The notes beneath the pieces are model-generated. The model was not told the origin of the DNA. It made no database searches and was given only the letters and a program-made list of their open reading frames with translations. Position numbers and translations under genes: made by a program. This document shows, piece after piece, positions 1-9,430 of a stretch of 15,813 nt of DNA; position 1 is the stretch's first letter; each line of letters opens with the position of its first letter. The DNA is from Longimicrobiaceae bacterium (GTDB lineage: Bacteria > Gemmatimonadota > Gemmatimonadetes > Longimicrobiales > Longimicrobiaceae), in NCBI GenBank assembly GCA_030146875.1, contig JASLAX010000130.1, forward strand, positions 1 through 15,813. Reading direction: 5' to 3'.

Positions 1-1
1 G

Positions 2-244
2 GCGCAGGTGATGGTCGCGCGCGCGGTCCGGGCGCCGGGCGCGACGCTGCTGGCGGCGCCCGTCTTTGCCGACGGCAGGGTGGGGCCGGCGGTGCGCATG
101 GGTGCGACGGGGCGCCTGCACCACGCGGAGCTGCGCGCGGACGGCGCGCCGCTGGTCGGCGCGCACATCACCGTGCAGCGCGCCGCGCCGGCGAAGGAGT
201 GGCAGACGTGCGAGGGGGCGAACAGCTTCGTGGTGGGGGAGTGA
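2..244 (+). CDS. 3' end of an unrecognised protein (truncated by window edge)
   Basis: An open frame runs from the window edge to a TGA at 242-244, giving about 80 C-terminal residues. It has the high-GC codon style of its neighbours, so it is probably the tail of a real gene starting upstream. The visible part is Ala/Gly/Val-rich and looks beta-rich, with the segment LLAAPVFADGRVG followed by HAELRADGAPLVGAHITVQ. No catalytic motif or membrane segment is visible and I do not recognise the family. It converges on the minus-strand cluster that follows. An ATG at 8 and a GTG just before it are in frame, but the frame is open to the edge and no ribosome binding site is visible, so I treat it as partial. 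Confidence 0.5.
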   Translation, partial: AQVMVARAVRAPGATLLAAPVFADGRVGPAVRMGATGRLHHAELRADGAPLVGAHITVQRAAPAKEWQTCEGANSFVVGE

Positions 245-270
245 AGGCAGATCCGCAAGAGAAGGGTCAC

Positions 271-297
271 ACGGAGTCAGCGGAGTCAACGGAGTTG
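271..297. repeat. Three tandem 9-bp units (xCGGAGTyx)
   Basis: Three consecutive 9-mers read acggagtca, gcggagtca and acggagttg. They lie in the 70-bp spacer between two convergent genes. GGAG-rich spacer repeats of this look recur in the next spacer (607-676), so this may be a fragment of a dispersed genomic repeat rather than an array in its own right. Confidence 0.5.
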
Positions 298-314
298 TCT
301 CGTGCCGTTTCCCT

Positions 315-572
315 CTACATCCAGCCCAGCGCGCGCAGCAGCAGCACCAGCCCCAGCACCGCCGCCACGATGCCCAGGCGCAGCCGAACCGCCCCCCGGG
401 CACGCCGCGGCTCCGTCCGGGGCGTGAACCAGGACCCGGCCGCGGTCACCACGCCCAGCAGCATCAGCGTCAGCGGCGCCGCCCACTCCGGCTCCCGCCC
501 CGAGAACCACACCAGCAGCGCGGCCAGAGACAGGAACGACATCAGGAACATCACGGAACCGCGGCTGCTCAT
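315..572 (-). CDS. Small integral membrane protein (about 85 aa)
   Basis: This is a hydrophobic protein with about three membrane segments: one near the N-terminus (around FLMSFLSLAALLVWF), one around LTLMLLGVVTAAGSWF, and one at the C-terminus (LGIVAAVLGLVLLLRAL). An Arg-rich loop (RTEPRRAR) separates the second and third. Two ATGs lie two codons apart, at 578 and 572. An AGGGGG touches the first but sits 6 nt before the second, so I favour 572. The stop is TAG at 315. It resembles the 93-aa protein encoded just upstream in the same orientation, with similar length, order of segments and Arg loop, so the two may be tandem paralogues. No function can be assigned from sequence. Confidence 0.6.
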   Translation of the reverse strand: MSSRGSVMFLMSFLSLAALLVWFSGREPEWAAPLTLMLLGVVTAAGSWFTPRTEPRRARGAVRLRLGIVAAVLGLVLLLRALGWM

Positions 573-606
573 CCCCATCCCCCTGGAAGAGTTCGGAAAC
601 GGAACG

Positions 607-676
607 GCCTCACGTGGAGACGCGGAGGCGCAGAGAGAAGGGGTTTCTCCGCGGCTCCGCGTCCTCCGCGTGAGAC
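607..676. repeat. GGAG-rich imperfect inverted repeat
   Basis: Arms of about 30 nt (607-638 and 647-676) are nearly complementary. The left arm contains cacgtggagacgcggagg and the right arm is its complement with a few mismatches and one indel, around a short purine/T loop. It lies between two same-strand small membrane protein genes. It could form a hairpin in the mRNA, but no T-run follows, so it is not a typical terminator. The wording is like the 9-bp units at 271-297. Confidence 0.5.
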
Positions 677-737
677 CGTCTTTTCGCCGCCAGGCGCGGA
701 GCCATGTGGCGCATCGCCAGGGCTGTGGCGGGGGCGG

Positions 738-1019
738 TCAGAGCAACTCCAGCAGCACAAGAAAGACCCCAAGCGCCGCCAGCAGCACGCCCAGTGCACG
801 CGCCATCCCACGCGCGCGCTCCGGGCCGTGCAGCCGCACCGTCTCGGGGGTCGCATGCGGGAAGGCGATGATCGCGACCCCCATGGCGAGCACGACGAGC
901 GGCGGCGCGGTGTCCGGCCCGGTGATCGACAGCACCACCAGCGCCGCCACACCGCCGATCAGCACCACGGTCAGAACGTGTCGTCTCACTTTCCTACTCC
1001 GCTCGCGCGAATCCGGCAC
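738..1019 (-). CDS. Small integral membrane protein (93 aa)
   Basis: A 93-residue protein with a short basic N-terminus (DSRERSRKVRRH) and about three hydrophobic segments: VLTVVLIGGVAALVVL, LVVLAMGVAIIAF, and the C-terminal ALGVLLAALGVFLVLLEL. The GTG start at 1019 is supported by GGAG five bases upstream. The stop is TGA at 738. A polar loop (HATPETVRLHGPERARG) separates the last two segments, as in the downstream 85-aa protein, and the two align loosely along their length. It lies 45 bp downstream of the 110-aa gene that follows alaS and may be read through from alaS. The family is not recognised; the basic N-terminus suggests a cytoplasmic N-terminal end. Confidence 0.62.
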   Translation of the reverse strand: MPDSRERSRKVRRHVLTVVLIGGVAALVVLSITGPDTAPPLVVLAMGVAIIAFPHATPETVRLHGPERARGMARALGVLLAALGVFLVLLELL

Positions 1020-1064
1020 CGATTCTCCGTCCCTGAAGACGTCGCTGGCGCGGGCGCCGCCCCG

Positions 1065-1393
1065 CTACGCCTCCCTCATCGCATCGCCCAGCCCCGCCAG
1101 CGCCCCCGCCGCGCCAATACGCTCCGCCAGCGCGGGCACGCCGTCCGGATCGGCCTGCGCCTGGGCCTCCAGCGCGTGGGTGAAGAGCGCGTCCGCGGCC
1201 AGCAGGGGCAGCGCATCCTCGCGCAGCGCACCCGCGCCGCCTGCCAGCAGCCGCGCGTAGAGCGCCAGCGCGCCGTCCGCCAGCGCGTCCGCCACCGGGC
1301 GATCGGGATCGTCCGGGAGCACGGCGAGCATCACCTCAAGCAGCGCGGGCGGCGCATCCGCCAGCCGCCCGCGCACCCACGCCTCCGCAGCCG

Positions 1394-1397
<4 letters not shown>
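1065..1397 (-). CDS. Hypothetical helical protein coupled to alaS (110 aa)
   Basis: It starts at a GTG whose last two bases open the TGA stop of alaS (GTGA overlap at 1394-1397), a layout typical of translational coupling. The protein is Ala/Leu-rich, acidic and predicted all-helical, with no membrane segment, signal peptide or Cys. The middle (LYARLLAGGAGALREDALPLLAADALFTHALEA) loosely recalls helices of isoprenyl synthetase-like folds. No DDxxD motif is present and the protein is far too short for that enzyme, so I give no function. The stop is TAG at 1065. Coupling suggests it is made in proportion to AlaS. Confidence 0.7.
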
Positions 1398-4036
<2,639 letters not shown>

Positions 4037-4362
4037 GATATGGGGTTCGGCCCGGGGCCGGGTCGCGGGGTCGGAAGGGGCGGTGCGTCCGGAACCGGGT
4101 AATGTAGCGAGCCGCCCCGCCCCGGCGGAAGGCCGGGACCGGGCGACGGAGCGGCGCTCGTCGGGGTGAGGAGCGGCTGCGAGCGTCAGGCCGGGGGCTT
4201 CGGTACGTCGAGGATGGCGGGGGGTGGCGGCGACCCCCGTTGCGCGCCAGGCTCACCCGACGCGCCCCGTTCCCGGCAGCGCGCCCCGCCGAGGCTTGCC
4301 CTTCGCCCCGCTCGGCGCAACCTTTGACGCGGCCCCCCACGACTCCCTCCATCCGGCCGCGC
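4037..4362. other. Divergent spacer between alaS and the TPR gene
   Basis: About 326 bp of GC-rich DNA between divergent starts. On the minus strand TACATT (4106 to 4101) could be an alaS -10 box, but no convincing -35 stands 17 bp away. On the plus strand TTGACG (4324-4329) resembles a -35 but has only a poor -10 partner. The plus-strand frame is open back to an ATG at 4240, but the extra 41 residues are Pro/Arg-rich low-complexity sequence. I see no gene, structured RNA or T-box-like leader here. Confidence 0.4.
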
Positions 4363-5136
4363 ATGCCGTTCTCCCTCCCCTTCGATTTCTCCATCTGGTA
4401 CGTGATCTCGGTCGCGATCCAGATCTTCTTCATCGTGCACGCGGTGCGCAGCGGGCGGGCCTGGTGGGCCATCCCCATCTTCTTCTTCCCGTTCCTGGGC
4501 TCCGCCATCTACTTCTTCCTGGAGTACCTGCCGGAGCTGCGCGCCCGCCGCGGGCTGGGGAGAGCGACGAAGACGCTGGTGAAGAAGCTGAACCCCGGGG
4601 CGGAGATCCGGCGGCTGGAGGAGCAGGCGGCGTACGCCGGTACGGTGACCAACCGCCTGGCCCTGGCCGGCGCGTACCTGGAGGCGGGCCGCACGGAGGA
4701 CGCGATCCGCACCTACGAGAGCTGCGCCGGCCCCATCCACGGCGACGACCCGCGCGTGCTGTCCGAGCTTTCGCGGGCGTACTTCGAGGGCGGCCGCTTC
4801 GCCGAGGCGCGCGCGACGTTCGAGAAGCTGCGCGGCCTCACGGTCTTGACGCCCGATCAGCGCCTGCTGGGCGCGCGCATCGCCGAGGCGGCGGGGGAGA
4901 CGGAGGCGGCACTGGAGGAGTACGGCGTCCTGGCGCGCATGGGCAGCGGCGCCGAGCCGCGCTACCGCTACGGACAGCTCCTCGCCCGCCTGGGCCGCGA
5001 CGAGGAGGCCGCCGCCGCGTACGACGACATCCTGCGCCACGCCCGCCTCTCCCCGCGGCACTACCGCGCCGCGCAGAAGGAGTGGATCGACCTGGCCAAG
5101 AAGGCGCTCAAGGAGCGCGAGTCCGCCGGCCGCTGA
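4363..5136 (+). CDS. Membrane-anchored tetratricopeptide repeat protein (257 aa)
   Basis: The N-terminus has two hydrophobic segments, about residues 10-28 and 33-54. The second (WWAIPIFFFPFLGSAIYFFLEY) looks like the PLDc_N / cardiolipin-synthase N-terminal anchor. From about residue 80 the chain is helical with TPR-like pairs (NRLALAGAYLEAGRTEDAIRTY, ELSRAYFEGGRFAEARATFEKL, GQLLARLGRDEEAAAAYDDIL). It is therefore probably a scaffold displaying a TPR solenoid at the membrane; TPRs bind protein partners. No phospholipase HKD motif is present. I chose ATG 4363 because the upstream in-frame extension (to 4240) is Pro/Arg-rich, unlike a signal peptide. No clear Shine-Dalgarno is visible. It is followed by a strong hairpin at 5160-5190. 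Confidence 0.8.
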   Translation: MPFSLPFDFSIWYVISVAIQIFFIVHAVRSGRAWWAIPIFFFPFLGSAIYFFLEYLPELRARRGLGRATKTLVKKLNPGAEIRRLEEQAAYAGTVTNRLALAGAYLEAGRTEDAIRTYESCAGPIHGDDPRVLSELSRAYFEGGRFAEARATFEKLRGLTVLTPDQRLLGARIAEAAGETEAALEEYGVLARMGSGAEPRYRYGQLLARLGRDEEAAAAYDDILRHARLSPRHYRAAQKEWIDLAKKALKERESAGR

Positions 5137-5159
5137 AGCGCGGCGGAGGGAGAAGGACG

Positions 5160-5190
5160 AGGGGCCCCGGCCGATGCGGCCGGGGCCCCT
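5160..5190. terminator. Hairpin terminator, probably shared by convergent genes
   Basis: A perfect 14-bp stem (5160-5173 with 5177-5190) with a 3-nt ATG loop, followed on the plus strand by CTTTC. It lies between the stop of the TPR gene (5136) and the stop of fbp (5223), which converge on it. The T-run is short on both sides, so termination is likely but not classical. Confidence 0.75.
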
Positions 5191-5222
5191 CTTTCGCCCG
5201 ACGACGTCCGACGGCCGTGCGG

Positions 5223-6248
5223 TCAGACCGCCGCGGCCACCCCGGCGCCGGCCAGGAAGCGGTCGGCCAGCTCCACGTACTCCTTGCTGCCGATGAAGAG
5301 CGGGACGCGCTGGTGGAGCCGGTCGGGCTGGATCTCCATGATCCGCCGCTCGCCGTCGGTGGCGGCGCCGCCGGCGTGCTCGGCGATCATCGCGAGCGGG
5401 GCGGCCTCGTACAGCAGGCGGAGCTTGCCGTTGGGGCTCTTGGAGTCGGCCGGGTACATGAACAGGCCGCCGTACAGCAGGTTGCGGTGGAAGTCCCCCA
5501 CCAGCGACCCGATGTAGCGCGACGAGAACGGCTTGGGGTTCTCGCCGTCGGCGCCCTTCAGGTGGTCCACCAGGCGGCGCTGCTCCTCGGACCACCTGGA
5601 GTAGTTGCCCTCGTTGCACGAGTAGATCCGCTGCCCCGGGTCCGGGATGCGGATGTTGGGGTGCGAGAGGAGGAACTCGCCCAGCGAGGGCTCCAGCGTG
5701 AAGCCGTGCACCCCGTTGCCGGTGGTGTACACCAGCATGGTCGACGAGCCGTAGACCACGTAGCCCGCGGCCACCTGCCGCGTCCCCGCCTGAAGGCAGT
5801 CCTGCACGCACCCGCGCGGGTGGTCCGAGACCTTCCGGTGCACGGAGAAGATGGTGCCCACCGAGACGTTGGCGTCGATGTTGGACGAGCCGTCCAGCGG
5901 GTCGAAGAGCACGCAGTAGGTGCCCGTGGGGAAGCGCTCGGGGATGGGGATGAAGTCCTCCTCCTCCTCCGAGGCCATCCCGCACAGGTGCCCCGTGTGG
6001 TCCAGCGCCTTGAAGATCACGTCGTTGGCGAACTCGTCCAGCTTCTTCACCTCCTCGCCCTGCACGTTGATCTCGCCGGTGTAGCCCAGCACGTCGGCGA
6101 GCCCCGCGCGGCGCACCTCGCGCGCGATCATCTTCGCCGCGAAGGCGATGTCGTACAGGATGTTGCTGAACGCGCCCGTCGCCTCGGGGAACTGGCGTTC
6201 CGCCTCGATGATGTGCCGCTCGATGGTGACGACGGATCCACTGTTCAC
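5223..6248 (-). CDS. fbp: Class I fructose-1,6-bisphosphatase
   Basis: Hydrolyses fructose 1,6-bisphosphate to fructose 6-phosphate, the committed gluconeogenic step, in the cytoplasm with Mg2+. The family signature is DPLDGSSNID at residues 116-125, preceded by the acidic metal ligands in SEEEED (93-98). Substrate-binding segments YIGSLVGDFHRNL (about 245) and GGLFMYPAD (260-268) are present. At 341 residues it has normal family length. The frame is open far upstream, but the start is set by GTG at 6248: its GTGA overlaps the stop of the upstream gene, GAGAGG lies 5 nt before it, and the protein then begins where the family begins (TIERHIIEAERQ). It is third in a coupled comEC - peptidase - fbp operon. 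Regulation by AMP cannot be judged here. Confidence 0.95.
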   Translation of the reverse strand: MNSGSVVTIERHIIEAERQFPEATGAFSNILYDIAFAAKMIAREVRRAGLADVLGYTGEINVQGEEVKKLDEFANDVIFKALDHTGHLCGMASEEEEDFIPIPERFPTGTYCVLFDPLDGSSNIDANVSVGTIFSVHRKVSDHPRGCVQDCLQAGTRQVAAGYVVYGSSTMLVYTTGNGVHGFTLEPSLGEFLLSHPNIRIPDPGQRIYSCNEGNYSRWSEEQRRLVDHLKGADGENPKPFSSRYIGSLVGDFHRNLLYGGLFMYPADSKSPNGKLRLLYEAAPLAMIAEHAGGAATDGERRIMEIQPDRLHQRVPLFIGSKEYVELADRFLAGAGVAAAV

Positions 6249-6643
6249 GGGAGCCTCTCGGGGTCGGCGTTGCCTCGGGGTGAGACGGCGCGCTCCGCCT
6301 CGCGCGCCTCCACTTCGTAGCGGTTGTTCCAGTACCCGCGCCGCAGCGACTCCACGGTGTAGCGCGCGGGAAAGAGCGGGTCCGCGGCCCACTGCCGCAC
6401 GTGCGTCAGCTCGTGCACCAGCAGGGCGGGCGAGAGGGAGACCGCGGGGTGCACCACCACCGTTCGCCGCAGCGTCACGGCCGCCGCGGGGCCCTTCATC
6501 CTGCCCATGATGCCGCCGATGGCGGGGACCAGCGCCCCGCGGCGGAAGACGACGCCCGCCGTGGAGACGCCGGCCGGGACGTCCGCGGGCGCCGGGACGG
6601 CCGGCCCCAGCACGCGGTCCAGCACCCAGCCCCACGCCCTCAC
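6245..6643 (-). CDS. Small HExxH metallopeptidase-like protein (132 aa)
   Basis: It contains HELTHVRQ (residues 77-84), the zinc-binding HExxH helix in the HELxHVxQ form seen in DUF4157-like minimal metalloproteases. E110 or E112 in YEVEAREAE is a candidate third zinc ligand. There is no signal peptide or convincing membrane segment; the region before the motif has short hydrophobic strands (VVFRRGALVPAIGGIMGRMKG). I chose GTG 6643 because it overlaps the comEC stop as GTGA; an earlier GTG at 6661 would overlap comEC by 22 nt. The stop in turn overlaps the fbp start. The substrate is unknown. It is shorter than typical secreted proteases and may be a peptidase core or an inactive zinc protein. 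Confidence 0.75.
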   Translation of the reverse strand: MRAWGWVLDRVLGPAVPAPADVPAGVSTAGVVFRRGALVPAIGGIMGRMKGPAAAVTLRRTVVVHPAVSLSPALLVHELTHVRQWAADPLFPARYTVESLRRGYWNNRYEVEAREAERAVSPRGNADPERLP

Positions 6644-9006
6644 GGCCGGGCGCGCTCCCACGCGCCGTCGGCCGTGGCGCGCACCACCACCGTGCCGTCG
6701 CGGTCGGTGCGGGCGATGGCGGCGCCGCGCCGCTGCAGGCGGTCCAGCACGACCTCGTCCGGCAGCCCGTAGTCGTTGCGCCGCCCGACCGAGATCACCG
6801 CCAGCTCCGGCGCGACCGCGGCGAGGAACGACTCGGTGGACGACGTCTGGCTGCCGTGGTGCCCCGCCTTCAGCACGTCGGCGCGCAGACCGGCGCCGTG
6901 CGCGGCCACCAAGCGGGCCTCGGCCGCGGCGGTCGCGTCCCCGGTCAGCAGCGCGGTGAACTTTCCGTACCGCACCAGGATCACGGCGCTAATCTCGTTC
7001 GGGTCCCGCACCTCGTCAAGCAAGTCCGGCTCCGGCCAGAGGAACTCCAGGCGCACGCCGTCCAGCTCCAGCGTGCGCCCGGGGCGCGCCGCGGTCCACG
7101 GCACCCCCCGCTCCAGCGCGGCGGCGATGGCGTCGCGGTACGGCGGCGAGGGGTAGGGGAGCTCGGGCTCGATCACCCGCTCCACGCGCAGCGAGCGGAT
7201 CACGGCCGCGGCGCCTCCCACGTGGTCCGCGTGCGGGTGCGTCAGGACGAGTGCCTCCAGGCGGCGCACACCCCGTGCCCGCAGGTACGGGAGCACGCGG
7301 CGCTCTCCCGCGTCGAAGCGCGCCTCCCGCACCCCCGCGTCCACCAGCACCCAGCGGTCCCCCGGCGTGCGCACCGCCACCGCGTCGCCCTGCCCCACGT
7401 CCAGGAACGCGATCTCCAGCGCGTCGGTCGACGCGGGCGCCAGCGCCGGGAGGACGAGGAGCGCCGCGCCCGCGCTCCCGGTGGCCAGCGTCCACCGCAT
7501 CCGCGAGCGCATCCGTCCCGCGGCGTCCATCGCCACCAGGAACGCGATCCCCACGCCCGCCCAGAGCGGCCACTGCGGGCCGGGGACGGCCGAGTTTCCG
7601 CCGGGCACGGCCGCGGCCCAGTCCACCACGCCCCGCAGCGCCTCCAGCGTCAGCTCCGCCCCGCCGGCCAACAGCGTGGCGACGCCGGGCGCCACGGGGT
7701 CCGCCGCCACCGCCGCTCCCACGCCCACCAGCGCCAGCGAGGAGAGCGGGACCGCCGGGAGGTTGGCGACGATGGAGATCGGCGCGACCCGCCCGAAGTG
7801 CTCGGCCGCGACGGGTGCCGTCGCCAGGAAGGCGGCGAGCGAGGTCACCGCCGGCTCGGCGAGACGCCTGCGCCACCCCTTCCGCCGCCACGCCTCCGGA
7901 AGCCGGCGCATCATAGCGGGGCGCAGGACCAGCAGCCCCATCACCCCCGCGAAGGAGAGCTGGAACCCCGCGTCCAGCGCGGAGAGCGGGTCGGCCGCCA
8001 GGATCGCCAGGGCTGACGCGGCGACCACCGGGAGCACCGCGTGGGGCCGCTGCAGCAGCAGCCCGGCCAGACCCAGGCCCAGCATGATCCCCGCGCGCAC
8101 CGCCGAGGGCGGCGCCCCGATCAGCGCCAGGTACACCGCGACGAGCGCGATGGTCGCCACGATGGTCCTCCGCCGTGGCATCCGCAGCGCGCTTCCGAGC
8201 AGCACGAGCACGGAGCCGACCAGCGCCACGTGCCCGCCGCTGATGGCCAGCAGGTGGATCAGCCCCGACGCGGCGAAGCGCTTCGACAGCTCCGGGTCCA
8301 TCGTCTCGCGGCGGTTCAGGAGCAGCGCGTCCGCGAGCGGCCCCTGCCGCGGAAAGAGGCGGTGGATGCGCGCCTCCAGCCGTCCGCGGGCCACCAGGAG
8401 CGGGTTCCGCAGCGCGTCCGGCGCCGCCGCGATCCGCGCCTCGCGCGCCAGCAGCATCCCCGAGAAGGCCGGGTCCGCCGGCCACTCGCTGGGGTCCACC
8501 GGCGCCGCGCCCTTCCACCACTCGCCGCGGACGTCCAGCGTCGTTCCCGCCAGCAGGGGCGGCGTGTCGCGCGGTAGGCGCAGGCGCACCTCGGCGCGGC
8601 ACCCGGCCACCTCCTCGCCGTCCGCCCTAAGCGCCGAGACGCGGAGCGGGACGATGGGGAAGCGCGCCGTGGAGTCCGTCGGCGGCAGCAGGTCCGCCGC
8701 CAGCACGCCGCGCGCCTCCACCTTCGTCTCGTCCGGCAGCAGCACCCGGCAGTCGCCCGCCGCCTCCGCCCTGCCCTGCGCGCCCAGCCCCCACCCGGCG
8801 ACGGCGAGCGCGACGGCGAGCGCCGCGTGCGCGTCGCCCGCCGTCCGCGCCCGGCCGAGGACGCGCGGCACGTACGCCAGCGCCCCCAGGGGGAGCGCGG
8901 CCGCGAGGGCCAGAGCCATCGCCGGCCCACCCAGGCGCAGCCCGCCGAGGAGCCCCGCCAGGAAGCAGGCGAACGCCAGGACGAGTGGAAGGCGGAGGTA
9001 CTCCAT
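6640..9006 (-). CDS. comEC: ComEC/Rec2-type DNA uptake channel
   Basis: Inner-membrane channel thought to carry transforming single-stranded DNA into the cytoplasm. At 788 residues it has normal length and the full domain order. The N-terminus is hydrophobic (residues 5-75), followed by a soluble DUF4131-like region with Cys86 and Cys136. The competence domain carries the signature HLLAISGGHVAL (251-262) and many membrane segments (about 255-520). The C-terminal metallo-beta-lactamase domain starts at FLDVGQGDA (534-542), with HPHADH (590-595), LTGD (687-690) and KAGHHGS (713-719), so the metal site looks intact. The start is ATG at 9006 with a weak Shine-Dalgarno. A sigma70-like promoter lies 50-80 bp upstream. 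It is the first gene of the operon with the peptidase-like gene and fbp. Confidence 0.95.
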   Translation of the reverse strand: MEYLRLPLVLAFACFLAGLLGGLRLGGPAMALALAAALPLGALAYVPRVLGRARTAGDAHAALAVALAVAGWGLGAQGRAEAAGDCRVLLPDETKVEARGVLAADLLPPTDSTARFPIVPLRVSALRADGEEVAGCRAEVRLRLPRDTPPLLAGTTLDVRGEWWKGAAPVDPSEWPADPAFSGMLLAREARIAAAPDALRNPLLVARGRLEARIHRLFPRQGPLADALLLNRRETMDPELSKRFAASGLIHLLAISGGHVALVGSVLVLLGSALRMPRRRTIVATIALVAVYLALIGAPPSAVRAGIMLGLGLAGLLLQRPHAVLPVVAASALAILAADPLSALDAGFQLSFAGVMGLLVLRPAMMRRLPEAWRRKGWRRRLAEPAVTSLAAFLATAPVAAEHFGRVAPISIVANLPAVPLSSLALVGVGAAVAADPVAPGVATLLAGGAELTLEALRGVVDWAAAVPGGNSAVPGPQWPLWAGVGIAFLVAMDAAGRMRSRMRWTLATGSAGAALLVLPALAPASTDALEIAFLDVGQGDAVAVRTPGDRWVLVDAGVREARFDAGERRVLPYLRARGVRRLEALVLTHPHADHVGGAAAVIRSLRVERVIEPELPYPSPPYRDAIAAALERGVPWTAARPGRTLELDGVRLEFLWPEPDLLDEVRDPNEISAVILVRYGKFTALLTGDATAAAEARLVAAHGAGLRADVLKAGHHGSQTSSTESFLAAVAPELAVISVGRRNDYGLPDEVVLDRLQRRGAAIARTDRDGTVVVRATADGAWERARP

Positions 9007-9056
9007 CGAAGCCAGACCGGACCGTAGAATCGTTAGGGCGCTATCGGAGCGGCGAC

Positions 9057-9085
9057 ATCCTACGGGTGGGCCCTCCCCCCGTCAA
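9057..9085 (-). promoter_or_regulatory. Sigma70-like promoter for the comEC operon
   Basis: Reading the minus strand, TTGACG (9085 to 9080) is followed after exactly 17 bp by TAGGAT (9062 to 9057), matching the -35 at 5 of 6 and the -10 at 4 of 6 positions. It points at comEC, whose start is 50 bp further on, giving a leader of roughly 43 nt. The -35 lies in the loop of a weak hairpin (9070-9077 with 9093-9100). Confidence 0.55.
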
Positions 9086-9100
9086 CCGCGGAGGGAGGGC

Positions 9101-9123
9101 GATCGGCGGGTTTCCTGCCGATC
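9101..9123 (-). terminator. Hairpin at the end of the RiPP-like precursor gene
   Basis: Ten-nucleotide arms (9101-9110 and 9114-9123) pair at 9 of 10 positions around a 3-nt loop and overlap the TGA stop codon of the Cys-rich peptide gene. A second inverted repeat (9070-9077 with 9093-9100) follows at once. No T-run is seen, so this is a likely but not certain transcript end; the comEC promoter begins immediately beyond it. Confidence 0.45.
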
Positions 9124-9430
9124 AGATTCCCGGCTGGCAGTTCGGATCGGTGAACACGCAGGTGTTGCTGTCGCAGGGATTGAAGCTCTGGCAGCAGTTG
9201 GTGTCGTTGCAGCTGAAGTTGTCGCACGTCATCCCGCCGTCGGTCGGATCGTCCGTCGGATTGCAGGTGTAGGCGCCGATCGTGTCGACAGGGCACCCGT
9301 CCCAGCCTTCCGTGCACGCGTACGTCGCCTTCGCATGTCCCCGCACCGTACCCGTGTCACGCGCCGCGTGCCGCGTGACCGCAAAGGTCTCCACCTGCAG
9401 GTCGTCGAGGTCCAGCCTGAGCTTGGGCAT
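9122..9430 (-). CDS. Pinensin-like RiPP (lanthipeptide) precursor, Cys-rich, 102 aa
   Basis: The N-terminus MPKLRLDLDDLQVETF followed by GTVRGHA (residues 27-33) matches the style of leader in pinensin-family lanthipeptide precursors (KL-x-L-x-LDDL-x-VE-[ST]-F, then a GTV-x-G segment), known from Bacteroidota and common in Gemmatimonadota. The remainder (about 34-102) is a Thr/Ser/Asp/Asn-rich core with 10 Cys (39, 46, 56, 69, 74, 79, 80, 86, 91, 98), several directly preceded by Thr or Ser. Such Thr/Ser and Cys could form lanthionine rings if LanB/LanC-type enzymes act on it; none is in this window. The start is ATG at 9428-9430 with GGAG 7 nt upstream; the frame extends further but loses the leader form. 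It is monocistronic. It could instead be an unmodified disulfide-rich peptide. Confidence 0.75.
   Translation of the reverse strand: MPKLRLDLDDLQVETFAVTRHAARDTGTVRGHAKATYACTEGWDGCPVDTIGAYTCNPTDDPTDGGMTCDNFSCNDTNCCQSFNPCDSNTCVFTDPNCQPGI

Noticed and set aside
271..297. CRISPR-like array
   Set aside because: The units are only 9 bp, directly abutting and without spacers; no cas genes are present.
6249..6635. Longer fbp start extending upstream to 6635
   Set aside because: The extension is the peptidase-like gene read in another frame. The GTG at 6248, with GAGAGG upstream and a GTGA overlap, fits the family N-terminus.
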